DNA of 64,000 bases from Pseudomonas uvaldensis (GTDB lineage Bacteria; Pseudomonadota; Gammaproteobacteria; Pseudomonadales; Pseudomonadaceae), in assembly GCF_021271205.1 (NCBI RefSeq), contig NZ_JAIWKS010000010.1, positions 1-64,000 of the forward strand, written 5' to 3'. This document shows, piece by piece, positions 51,387 through 59,391 of this stretch; position 1 is the first letter of the stretch; each line of letters opens with the position of its first letter. The notes below the pieces were generated by a model. It saw nothing but the letters and a program-made list of their open reading frames with translations. It searched no databases and was not told the origin of the DNA. The position numbers and the translations under genes were made by a program.

Positions 51387-52949
51387 TTACGCCGGTGCAG
51401 TGGTGCGGATCAGGTGGTCGAAGGCACTCAGCGAGGCCTTGGCGCCCTCGCCTACGGCGATCACGATCTGTTTGTACGGCACGGTGGTCACGTCACCGGC
51501 GGCGAACACACCCGGGATCGAGGTTTCACCCCTGGCATCGACAATAATCTCGCCACGCGGCGACAGCTCGACGGTGCCCTTGAGCCAATCGGTGTTGGGC
51601 AACAGGCCGATCTGAACGAAAATACCTTCCAGCGCTACATCACGCACTTCACCGCTTGGACGGTCCTTGTAGCGCAAGCCATTGACCTTCTGACCGTCAC
51701 CGGTCACTTCGGTGGTCTGGGCGTTGGTAATCACGGTCACGTTCGGCAAGCTGTGCAGCTTGCGCTGCAAGACCGCGTCGGCACGCAGTTGTACATCGAA
51801 CTCCAGCAAGGTGACATGGGCCACGATACCAGCCAGGTCAATGGCCGCTTCGACACCCGAGTTGCCGCCGCCGATCACCGCTACGCGTTTGCCCTTGAAC
51901 AGCGGGCCGTCGCAATGCGGGCAGTACGCCACGCCCTTGTTGCGGTACTGCTGCTCACCCGGCACGTTCATTTCGCGCCAGCGGGCACCGGTCGCCAGGA
52001 TGACGGTCTTGGCCTTGAGGCTGGCACCACTGGCAAAGCGGACTTCGTGCAGCGCGCCGTCCTTGCCCGGCACCAAAGCATCGGCGCGTTGCAGGTTCAT
52101 GATGTCAACGTCGTACTGCTTGACGTGCTCCTCCAGGGCGACGGCCAATTTGGGGCCTTCGGTTTCCTGTACCGAGATGAAGTTTTCAATGGCCATGGTG
52201 TCCAGCACCTGACCGCCGAAGCGCTCTGCCGCAACACCGGTACGGATGCCTTTACGGGCGGCGTAGATCGCCGCCGACGCACCGGCCGGGCCGCCGCCGA
52301 CCACCAGCACATCGAAGGCATCCTTGGCGCTGATCTTCTCGGCCTGGCGCTCGATGCCGCTGGTGTCGATCTTGGCGAGGATTTCTTCCAGGCCCATGCG
52401 GCCCTGGCCGAAGTTCTCACCGTTCAAGTAGATGCTTGGCACCGCCATGATCTGGCGCTCGTCGACCTCGGCCTGGAACAGCGCGCCGTCAATGGCGACA
52501 TGGCGGATGTTCGGGTTCAGCACCGCCATCAGGTTCAGCGCCTGGACCACGTCCGGGCAGTTCTGGCATGACAGCGAGAAATAAGTCTCGAAGTTGAACT
52601 CACCCTTGAGGGAGCGGATCTGTTCAATGACTTCGACACTGGCTTTCGATGGGTGGCCGCCGACTTGCAGCAAGGCCAGCACCAGCGAAGTGAATTCATG
52701 GCCCATGGGGATGCCGGCAAAACGCAGGCTGATATCGGCTCCCGGGCGATTCAACGAAAACGAAGGCTTGCGCGAATCGTTACCGTTGTCGAGCAAGGTG
52801 ATCTGGTTGGAAAGACTGGCAACGTCTTTGAGTAAAGCGAGCATTTCCTGGGATTTCGCACCGTCGTCGAGGGATGCAACGATCTCGATCGGCTGGGTGA
52901 CCCGTTCCAGATATGACTTCAACTGAGCTTTAAGATTGGCGTCCAACAT
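51387..52949 (-). CDS. ahpF: Alkyl hydroperoxide reductase subunit F
   Basis: This 520-residue FAD flavoprotein passes electrons from NADH to AhpC. It has an N-terminal tandem thioredoxin fold domain with CQNC (residues near 128), and a thioredoxin-reductase-like part with FAD motif GGGPAGASAAIYAARKG, redox pair YCPHCDG and GGGNSGVEAAIDLAG for NAD. The ATG at 52949 (MLDANLKAQLKSYLE) matches the family start; an ATG five codons earlier is less likely. It follows ahpC on the same strand, with a terminator in between. Confidence 0.95.
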   Translation of the reverse strand: MLDANLKAQLKSYLERVTQPIEIVASLDDGAKSQEMLALLKDVASLSNQITLLDNGNDSRKPSFSLNRPGADISLRFAGIPMGHEFTSLVLALLQVGGHPSKASVEVIEQIRSLKGEFNFETYFSLSCQNCPDVVQALNLMAVLNPNIRHVAIDGALFQAEVDERQIMAVPSIYLNGENFGQGRMGLEEILAKIDTSGIERQAEKISAKDAFDVLVVGGGPAGASAAIYAARKGIRTGVAAERFGGQVLDTMAIENFISVQETEGPKLAVALEEHVKQYDVDIMNLQRADALVPGKDGALHEVRFASGASLKAKTVILATGARWREMNVPGEQQYRNKGVAYCPHCDGPLFKGKRVAVIGGGNSGVEAAIDLAGIVAHVTLLEFDVQLRADAVLQRKLHSLPNVTVITNAQTTEVTGDGQKVNGLRYKDRPSGEVRDVALEGIFVQIGLLPNTDWLKGTVELSPRGEIIVDARGETSIPGVFAAGDVTTVPYKQIVIAVGEGAKASLSAFDHLIRTTAPA

Positions 52950-52977
52950 ACGGGCGATTTCCATTTTTGAATTTCAG

Positions 52978-53017
52978 AAAAAACAACGCCCGAGCGAATC
53001 TCGCCCGGGCGTTTTTT
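52978..53017 (-). terminator. Intrinsic terminator between ahpC and ahpF
   Basis: AACGCCCGAGCGA and TCGCCCGGGCGTT arms (one mismatch) with flanking A- and T-tracts. It ends most ahpC transcripts, so ahpC can be made in excess over ahpF, as expected from their roles. Confidence 0.88.
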
Positions 53018-53072
53018 GTGGGCGGTGCGGCTTGCTTAAGTGCGGATGACCGCCCTCAAAGGACTCACGGTC

Positions 53073-53636
53073 TTAGATCTTGCCAACCAGGTCCAGGGAC
53101 GGAGCCAGGGTGGCCTCGCCTTCTTTCCACTTGGCTGGGCAGACTTCGCCCGGGTGAGCGGCAACGTATTGAGCAGCCTTGACCTTGCGCAGCAGCTCGG
53201 AAGCGTCACGGCCTACACCGCCGTCGTTGATTTCAACGATCTTGATCTGGCCTTCAGGGTTGATCACGAAGGTGCCACGGTCAGCCAGGCCGACTTCTTC
53301 GATCAGTACGTCGAAGTTGCGGGAAATCACGTGGGTCGGGTCGCCGATCATGGTGTACTGGATCTTGCCGATGGCTGGCGAAGTGTTGTGCCAGGCAGCG
53401 TGGGCGAAATGAGTGTCGGTGGACACGCTATAGATCTCGACGCCCAGCTTCTGGAACTCGGCGTAGTTGTCGGCCAGGTCTTCCAGTTCGGTCGGGCAGA
53501 CGAAGGTGAAGTCGGCTGGGTAGAAGAACACGACAGACCACTTGCCTTTCAGGTCGGCGTCCGAGACTTCAACGAAGTTGCCGTTTTTGTAAGCGGTAGC
53601 GGTGAACGGTTTGACTTGGCTGTTGATGATAGGCAT
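53073..53636 (-). CDS. ahpC: Alkyl hydroperoxide reductase subunit C (peroxiredoxin)
   Basis: This 187-residue two-cysteine peroxiredoxin reduces hydrogen peroxide, organic peroxides and peroxynitrite. The peroxidatic Cys47 is in FYPADFTFVCPTE and the resolving Cys166 is in GEVCPAKW. It is the first gene of ahpC-ahpF on the minus strand. A sequence fitting the OxyR pattern lies about 70-105 bp upstream. Confidence 0.96.
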   Translation of the reverse strand: MPIINSQVKPFTATAYKNGNFVEVSDADLKGKWSVVFFYPADFTFVCPTELEDLADNYAEFQKLGVEIYSVSTDTHFAHAAWHNTSPAIGKIQYTMIGDPTHVISRNFDVLIEEVGLADRGTFVINPEGQIKIVEINDGGVGRDASELLRKVKAAQYVAAHPGEVCPAKWKEGEATLAPSLDLVGKI

Positions 53637-53704
53637 CGATGTTTCTCCGTCAGGGTTGAAAAGTTGATGGAGTGAAGCTTACCCATTCATTCCCATGCTG
53701 GCTC

Positions 53705-53741
53705 ATTGGCAAAGCTCATGCGAATAATTGGTTTTGGCTAT
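53705..53741 (-). promoter_or_regulatory. Candidate OxyR box upstream of ahpC
   Basis: On the minus strand the tetrads ATAG, CAAT, ATGA and CAAT occur at exact 11-bp steps (ATAG-N7-CAAT-N7-ATGA-N7-CAAT), agreeing at 12 of 16 positions with ATAG-N7-CTAT-N7-ATAG-N7-CTAT. The distance to the ahpC start suits activation by OxyR, the usual controller of ahpC. Confidence 0.55.
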
Positions 53742-53867
53742 CAGGAATCTCTATAGATAGAAGAATCCAAGCATAGATGCTGCCGATGGCCACGCTTGCC
53801 CAATCTCGCGCCAGACTGACGCGGGTCAAGAAAACGTGGCCTTCAGCCGTTGGAGCGCGCCATTGTC

Positions 53868-55226
53868 TCAGGCGGTGGAGGTACGCATGGTGACGAACTC
53901 TTCGGCAGCGGTCGGATGGACGCCGATGGTTTCGTCGAAATCGCGCTTGGTGGCGCCGGCCTTGAGGGCAATGGCCAGTCCCTGGACGATTTCCCCGGCA
54001 TCCGGGCCAACCATGTGGCAACCCAGCACCTTGTCGGTGCGGGCATCCACCACCAGTTTCATCAGCGTGCGTTCCTGGCAGTCGGTAAGGCTCAGCTTCA
54101 TCGGCCGGAAGCGGCTTTCGAAAATCTGCACCTCGTACCCCTCTTCCCGTGCCTGTTCTTCGGTCAGACCCACCGTGCCGATGTTGGGCAGGCTGAACAC
54201 GGCGGTGGGAATCATCCGGTAATCCACCAGGCGGTACTGTTCGGGCTTGTACAGCCGTCGCGCCACTGCCATGCCTTCGGCCAGGGCCACGGGCGTGAGT
54301 TGCACACGACCGATCACGTCGCCGATGGCCAGAATGGACGATTCCTGGGTTTCATACTTTTCGTTGACCTGGACAAAGCCTTTCTCGTCCAGCGTGACCG
54401 CAGTGTTCTCCAGACCGAGGTTGTCGAGCATCGGTCGCCGGCCGGTGGCATAGAACACGCAATCGGTGAACAGGATGCGACCGTCCTTGAGGGTCACCTG
54501 CAGGCTGCCGTCAGCCTGTTTGTCGATACGCTGAATATCGGCGTTGAACTGCAGCTCCAGCCCGCGCCGTGTCAGTTCCTCGGCCAAGTGTTTGCGGACC
54601 GCGCCGTCGAAGCCCCGCAGGAACAGCTCGCCGCGGTACAACAACGATGTCTGCGCGCCCATTCCATGGAAAATCCCCGCAAACTCCACGGCAATGTAGC
54701 CGCCGCCCACCACCAGCACGCGCTTGGGCAGTTCCTTGAGGAAAAAAGCCTCGTTGGAACTGATGGCATGCTCGCGCCCGGGTATATCCGGAATCACCGG
54801 CCAGCCCCCGGTGGCGATCAGAATATGTTCGGCGGTGTGACGCTGGCCGTTGATCTCGACTTCATGAGGACCGGTGACCTTCGCGTGGCCTTCATGCAGG
54901 GTCACTCCGCTGTTGACCAGCAAGTTGCGATAGATCCCGTTAAGACGATTGATCTCCCGGTTCTTGTTGGCGATCAGCGTAGCCCAGTCGAAACTCGCCT
55001 CGCCCGTCGACCAGCCATAGGCCGATGCCTGTTCGAAATCCTCGGCGTAATGAGCGCCATAGACCAGCAACTTCTTGGGCACGCAACCCACGTTAACGCA
55101 CGTACCGCCCAGGTAGCGGCTTTCCGCCACAGCCACCCTGGCGCCAAAACCGGAAGCGAACCGCGCAGCCCGCACACCGCCAGAGCCGGCGCCAATCACA
55201 TACAAGTCAAAATCGTAGGCCATCAC
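53868..55226 (-). CDS. gor: Glutathione-disulfide reductase
   Basis: This 452-residue FAD/NADPH enzyme keeps glutathione reduced. Motifs are the FAD fold IGAGSGGVRAARFA, the redox disulfide in LGGTCVNVGCVPKK, the NADPH fold VVGGGYIAVEFAG and the catalytic HPTAAEEFV at the dimer face. It is downstream of galU on the same strand, separated by a terminator. Confidence 0.95.
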   Translation of the reverse strand: MMAYDFDLYVIGAGSGGVRAARFASGFGARVAVAESRYLGGTCVNVGCVPKKLLVYGAHYAEDFEQASAYGWSTGEASFDWATLIANKNREINRLNGIYRNLLVNSGVTLHEGHAKVTGPHEVEINGQRHTAEHILIATGGWPVIPDIPGREHAISSNEAFFLKELPKRVLVVGGGYIAVEFAGIFHGMGAQTSLLYRGELFLRGFDGAVRKHLAEELTRRGLELQFNADIQRIDKQADGSLQVTLKDGRILFTDCVFYATGRRPMLDNLGLENTAVTLDEKGFVQVNEKYETQESSILAIGDVIGRVQLTPVALAEGMAVARRLYKPEQYRLVDYRMIPTAVFSLPNIGTVGLTEEQAREEGYEVQIFESRFRPMKLSLTDCQERTLMKLVVDARTDKVLGCHMVGPDAGEIVQGLAIALKAGATKRDFDETIGVHPTAAEEFVTMRTSTA

Positions 55227-55352
55227 TCTCTCCTTTGGCAGGCCATCAGCATACCCGCTGTTCTGCTGCGAGGCAGCGTTGCGATGGTTATGGTGGCAGA
55301 AAATGAAAAAGAAACACCTGGGGCAACATGGCTCTGGATTTCTGGCACAAAT

Positions 55353-55383
55353 GAAAACGCCCCGAACCAGTCGGGGCGTTTTT
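55353..55383 (-). terminator. Intrinsic terminator after galU
   Basis: AACGCCCCGA and TCGGGGCGTT arms around ACCAG, flanked by A and T runs, 20 bp after the galU stop. Confidence 0.9.
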
Positions 55384-55402
55384 CAAGGTACGGCGCGGGC
55401 TA

Positions 55403-56242
55403 TCAGTAAGCCTTGCCAGTCTTGTAGAAGTTCTCGAAGCAGAAGTTGGTCGCGTCGATGTAGCCTTCGGCGCCACCGCAGTCGAAACGCTTGCCCTTGA
55501 ACTTGTAGGCCATGACGCAGCCGTTCTGGGCCTGTTTCATCAGCGCGTCGGTGATCTGGATCTCACCGCCCTTGCCTGGCTCGGTCTGTTCGATCAGGTC
55601 GAAGATGTCCGGGGTCAGGATGTAGCGACCGATGATGGCCAGGTTCGACGGAGCATCTTCAGGCTTTGGCTTTTCAACCATGCTGTGGACGCGGTAGATG
55701 TCGTCGCGGATCATCTCGCCGGCGATCACACCGTACTTGTTGGTTTCCTGCGGATCGACTTCCTGGATCGCCACGATGGAGCAGCGGAACTGCTTGTACA
55801 GCTTGACCATCTGGGTCAGAACGCCGTCGCCTTCCAGGTTGACGCACAGGTCGTCCGCCAGGACCACGGCGAAAGGTTCGTCACCGATCAGTGGACGGCC
55901 AGTCAGAATGGCGTGGCCCAGGCCCTTCATTTCGGTCTGGCGGGTGTAGGAGAACGAACACTCGTCCAGCAGTTTGCGAATGCCGACCAGGTATTTTTCC
56001 TTATCGGTGCCCTTGATCTGGTTTTCCAGCTCGTAGCTGATGTCGAAATGGTCTTCCAGCGCACGCTTACCACGACCTGTGACGATGGAGATTTCATTCA
56101 GGCCCGCATCGAGGGCTTCTTCGACACCGTACTGGATCAGTGGCTTGTTCACCACCGGCAGCATTTCTTTGGGCATGGCTTTAGTCGCTGGCAGGAAGCG
56201 AGTACCGTAACCGGCTGCTGGGAACAAGCATTTCTTGATCAT
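55403..56242 (-). CDS. galU: UTP-glucose-1-phosphate uridylyltransferase
   Basis: This 279-residue enzyme makes UDP-glucose for LPS, exopolysaccharide and trehalose synthesis. The nucleotide-binding start LFPAAGYGTRFLPATKAMPKEM, the LADDLC metal-binding Asp region and VEKPKPEDAPSNLAIIGRY (short motif VEKP) are all present. Length matches P. aeruginosa GalU (279). It is followed by gor, a common Pseudomonas arrangement. Confidence 0.96.
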   Translation of the reverse strand: MIKKCLFPAAGYGTRFLPATKAMPKEMLPVVNKPLIQYGVEEALDAGLNEISIVTGRGKRALEDHFDISYELENQIKGTDKEKYLVGIRKLLDECSFSYTRQTEMKGLGHAILTGRPLIGDEPFAVVLADDLCVNLEGDGVLTQMVKLYKQFRCSIVAIQEVDPQETNKYGVIAGEMIRDDIYRVHSMVEKPKPEDAPSNLAIIGRYILTPDIFDLIEQTEPGKGGEIQITDALMKQAQNGCVMAYKFKGKRFDCGGAEGYIDATNFCFENFYKTGKAY

Positions 56243-56477
56243 ATGAATCCTTGTAAAGGCGGTGTATACGACGAATTTCGGCGCAGTCTAATCAGGCTGC
56301 GGACACCTTACAATGCCCGCACTGGCTAACCGATGCCATCATAGAGAAATAAACCGGCGGATAGTTCAATCGCCCTTTCGTTTCGAGGGGCCGGCGGTCT
56401 CGTTGGAGGCCCGCAAGCCCTGTTTTCGTGCAGATGAAGTATCATGCGCGCCTTGATCACGCCAATGAGGCCACTCG

Positions 56478-56690
56478 ATGTCTGCAACACGAAACGCAAA
56501 CGGTTACTCGGTCAGCCAGGGAAAGGACGGACAGTGGTGGATCATCAACTACCACGGCGAGCAAGTGGCCGGTCCCCTGCCCAGCAAAGCGATGGCGGTG
56601 GAAGTCGCGGCAGTCTTCCACGACGAACGCCCAGCCCCGGCGGCCAAGACGCGTGAGCGGGCTCCCGCAGGTACCCCTCGCAAGAAGTGA
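56478..56690 (+). CDS. Small conserved protein (70 residues), DUF2188-like start
   Basis: A GAGG site nine bases before the ATG supports this small frame. The N-terminal half (YSVSQGKDGQWWIINYHGEQ) has a pattern seen in small bacterial proteins that read as a short beta-sheet plus helix (SKAMAVEVAAVFHDE). The C-terminus is basic and Ala/Pro-rich (PAAKTRERAPAGTPRKK), suggesting nucleic-acid contact. No firm family call. It lies in a run of small genes between galU and alkB. Confidence 0.6.
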   Translation: MSATRNANGYSVSQGKDGQWWIINYHGEQVAGPLPSKAMAVEVAAVFHDERPAPAAKTRERAPAGTPRKK

Positions 56691-56744
56691 GCGGACGGAT
56701 CGCCTCGGTGCATCGAGGCCCTGGAGAAGCCGGCCGCTGGGCCC

Positions 56745-57095
56745 TCAACCGGAGATGCAGGCGTTGGCCGCGTCCTGCACATCGCCGGGCCGCACCGGGA
56801 CATTGGACATACTTTCGTGCAGCTTGACGCTGCTGCCACTGGAACGTTCTTCAATGTCGAACACCGCTGCCGGAAGGGACGACAGCTTGCCGGGAATAAT
56901 CAACCGGACCCCGCTCTTGTGCGGTTCCATCTGCAACGCACCACGGCTGCCGGCCAATTGATCGGCCACACACTTGGCATATTCGTGAGGTTTCTTTCCG
57001 GAGATGAAGCTCATGGTGGGCGGCGTCTGGTTGATGTCCGATACCGATGCACATCCACTCAAGGCCAACGCCAAAACCCACACACTGCGCTTCAT
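56745..57095 (-). CDS. Small lipoprotein of unknown function
   Basis: This 116-residue protein has a lipoprotein signal (MKRSVWVLALALSGC, lipobox ALSGC with Cys15) and Ser at the +3 position rather than Asp at +2, so it would be sent to the outer membrane. The mature part has two more cysteines (AKCVADQ, AANACISG) that may form a disulfide. No family is recognised with confidence. The ATG at 57095 has GGAGG upstream. Its frame is convergent with the 70-residue gene. Confidence 0.7.
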   Translation of the reverse strand: MKRSVWVLALALSGCASVSDINQTPPTMSFISGKKPHEYAKCVADQLAGSRGALQMEPHKSGVRLIIPGKLSSLPAAVFDIEERSSGSSVKLHESMSNVPVRPGDVQDAANACISG

Positions 57096-57299
57096 ATGTT
57101 TCCTCCAATAAAGACCCTCCGACAGTACAAACGGTGTTTTTCTCCGGCCCGCGTCGCTTTTTTTATCCGGCATCGTTGTGATAATGGACAAGGCACTGCA
57201 ACACAGGTCGGCTATTCACCCACGGTGCTGATAAACTGCGCCTCTATATAGCAGTTCCTGCCGTTTTGTTTTGCCTAGAAATGCCCTTCTGGAGGCGCC

Positions 57300-57602
57300 A
57301 TGAAATTCATCCACCAGCGCGAGCACCTCAACGAAGACGACATTGTTGTCATCGAGTGTTCCCAAATGTGCAACATCCGCCTGATGAGCGACGCCAACTT
57401 CCGCAGCTTCAAGAATGGCGGCCGACACACCTACCATGGCGGTGCGTTCGATAAGTTTCCGGCGAAAATCACCGCCCCGAGCACCGGTTTCTGGAACATC
57501 ACCATCGACACCGTCAGTCGTCGCGCCATCAGCGTCACGCGCAAGCCCAACCTGACCCACAAAATCAAGATCATCCGACGCTCCAGCTCGAAGCTGGGCT
57601 GA
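57300..57602 (+). CDS. DUF1883 family protein
   Basis: This 100-residue protein matches the pattern of DUF1883: MKFIHQREHLNEDDIVVIEC at the start, SDANFRSFKNGGRHTYHGGAF, then a small beta-sandwich finishing ISVTRKPNLTHKIKIIRR. The function is unknown; the size and sequence suggest a soluble beta protein. A GGAGG site precedes the ATG. A 56-residue gene follows at once on the same strand. Confidence 0.78.
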   Translation: MKFIHQREHLNEDDIVVIECSQMCNIRLMSDANFRSFKNGGRHTYHGGAFDKFPAKITAPSTGFWNITIDTVSRRAISVTRKPNLTHKIKIIRRSSSKLG

Positions 57603-57632
57603 GCATTACTCACTTTGAAGGCAGGTCGAACC

Positions 57633-57803
57633 GTGGCCCAGACGAGCAAATACGTCATCAAGTACAAACTCAACGGCGAGCGCCGCTTTGAATTCGCACA
57701 ATTGCAAACCGGCACCGAGGAAGAAGCCCGGGCGGCGCTAGAGGCGTTGCATGGGCAGACCGATGATGTCATCAGCGAGGTCAGGGTCAGTAAGGCGCTG
57801 TAG
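57633..57803 (+). CDS. Small conserved protein (56 residues)
   Basis: A GTG at 57633 with AAGGCAGG upstream opens this frame, which reads as a YVIKYKLNGERRFEFAQL strand pair followed by a helix (EEARAALEALHG) and a short strand. It looks like a complete alpha-beta mini-domain. It sits 30 bp after the DUF1883 gene and probably shares its message. Function is unknown. Confidence 0.55.
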   Translation: MAQTSKYVIKYKLNGERRFEFAQLQTGTEEEARAALEALHGQTDDVISEVRVSKAL

Positions 57804-57907
57804 CAGTCATCCCGACGATTGTCTGGTGAGATAGACCGCAAGATCCGGAGTGGCGCCCATCCAGGCGTTTGCCAGACTGACCAATCCTTCTTCCAGGGAT
57901 TGTATTC

Positions 57908-58636
57908 ATGTCACCTGTCGCTCATCTGCCGTCGCTGCTCCTACCTATACAAACCCCCAACTGGCCGGACCTCGAACACAGTCTCGACCAGGACGGCAGT
58001 GCAATCATCCGCAACCTGTTGCCGTCTACTCTATGCCGGCGGCTCAGCAACCTGTACGCCGAGCCGGAGCATTTTCGCTCCCGGGTCATCATGGCCCGGC
58101 ACGGCTTCGGACGTGGCGAATACCAGTATTTTCGTTACCCATTACCCGATATCGTTCAGCAGTTACGTCAGTCGTTGTACCCGGCGCTGGTGCCCGTGGC
58201 CAACCGTTGGAACGAACGCATGGGCATCGAAATCCGATATCCCGATGATCATCGCGCTTTTCTTCAGCGCTGCCATGACGCCGGGCAATTGCGCCCCACT
58301 CCCCTGTTGCTGCAATACGGTCCGCAGGACTACAACTGCCTGCATCAGGATCTCTATGGGGAACAGGTCTTTCCCTTGCAGGTAGCGATCCTGTTGTCCG
58401 AGCCGGGCCTGGATTTCACCGGCGGCGAGTTCGTCCTCACCGAGCAACGCCCTCGTATGCAGTCGCGACCGCAGGTCATCGGTCTGAAACAGGGCGATGC
58501 GGTGGTGTTCGCCGTGCATCAGCGGCCCGTCAAGGGCGTTCGCGGCTATTATCGAGTGAACATGCGCCACGGTGTCAGCTGCGTGCACAGCGGCAGGCGA
58601 CATACGTTAGGAATCATTTTTCATGATGCGCAGTGA
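57908..58636 (+). CDS. 2-oxoglutarate/Fe(II) oxygenase upstream of alkB
   Basis: This 242-residue double-stranded beta-helix enzyme has iron ligands in NCLHQDLYG (His-x-Asp) and the distal HGVSCVHSGRRHTLGIIFH with the 2-oxoglutarate Arg. It is a separate family from AlkB and lacks its nucleotide-recognition lid motif. Its stop overlaps the alkB start by 14 bases, so the two are coupled; a role in nucleic-acid or protein repair is likely. Substrate is not known to me. Confidence 0.8.
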   Translation: MSPVAHLPSLLLPIQTPNWPDLEHSLDQDGSAIIRNLLPSTLCRRLSNLYAEPEHFRSRVIMARHGFGRGEYQYFRYPLPDIVQQLRQSLYPALVPVANRWNERMGIEIRYPDDHRAFLQRCHDAGQLRPTPLLLQYGPQDYNCLHQDLYGEQVFPLQVAILLSEPGLDFTGGEFVLTEQRPRMQSRPQVIGLKQGDAVVFAVHQRPVKGVRGYYRVNMRHGVSCVHSGRRHTLGIIFHDAQ

Positions 58637-59303
58637 CAACACCCCGATCACGCTGGATCTGTTCGCCGACCAGGCACCCTCCACGCCCGGCCAGACCGAA
58701 CGGATCGGCCAGCAGGCATTCGTGCTGCGCGGGTTCGCCCTGCCCTGGCTGGAGCGTTTGCTGCCGGACCTCGAATCGGTCTTGCAGGCCGCGCCGTTCC
58801 GGCAGATGGTTACGCCAGGCGGCTTTACCATGTCGGTGGCCTTGAGCAGTTGCGGGGCGCTGGGCTGGACCACCGACCGCAGCGGTTATCGCTATACGTC
58901 CCGTGACCCGCAGTCCGGCCAGCCCTGGCCAGAAATGCCGGCAGTGTTCCGGGAACTGGCCCAGACGGCCGCCCGAGCCGCGAACTTCGAGCATTTCGAG
59001 CCCGATGCCTGCCTGATCAACCGTTACGTGCCCGGCGCACGGATGTCGCTGCATCAGGACAAGAACGAGCGCTCACTCACCGCGCCCATCGTGTCGATAT
59101 CCCTGGGCCTGCCGGCGGTGTTCCAGTTCGGTGGCTTCGAGCGCAGCGACAAGAGCCTGCGCATCCCATTGTTCCATGGCGACATTGTGGTCTGGGGTGG
59201 CGTGGACCGATTGCGTTATCACGGCGTGCTGCCGCTCAAGGATGGCGCGCATCCGCAACTGGGTGCCCAACGGATCAACCTGACATTCCGCACCGCCGGA
59301 TAA
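58623..59303 (+). CDS. alkB: Alpha-ketoglutarate-dependent dioxygenase AlkB
   Basis: This 226-residue enzyme repairs 1-methyladenine and 3-methylcytosine by oxidative demethylation. Seen are the lid-region motif WTTDRSGYRYTSRDP, the His-x-Asp iron pair in SLHQDKNE, the distal His in RLRYHGV and the 2-oxoglutarate Arg pair in QRINLTFR. Length is near E. coli AlkB (216). It overlaps the upstream oxygenase gene by 14 bases and precedes ada by 88 bp, forming an alkylation-damage set. Confidence 0.93.
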   Translation: MMRSDNTPITLDLFADQAPSTPGQTERIGQQAFVLRGFALPWLERLLPDLESVLQAAPFRQMVTPGGFTMSVALSSCGALGWTTDRSGYRYTSRDPQSGQPWPEMPAVFRELAQTAARAANFEHFEPDACLINRYVPGARMSLHQDKNERSLTAPIVSISLGLPAVFQFGGFERSDKSLRIPLFHGDIVVWGGVDRLRYHGVLPLKDGAHPQLGAQRINLTFRTAG

Positions 59304-59391
59304 CGATGCACAATTCAACCGCAAGACCCGGAGTGTCGGCATTTTCCAGGCTGGCTACTGTAGCCAAAACGGGCCACCGGACATAACGACC

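Noticed and set aside
53850..55409. 519-codon plus-strand frame opposite glutathione reductase
   Set aside because: Antisense shadow; gor has all catalytic motifs on the other strand.
56745..57191. Longer start for the small lipoprotein (57191)
   Set aside because: The extra 32 residues precede an obvious lipoprotein signal, which must be N-terminal; GGAGG stands before the ATG at 57095.
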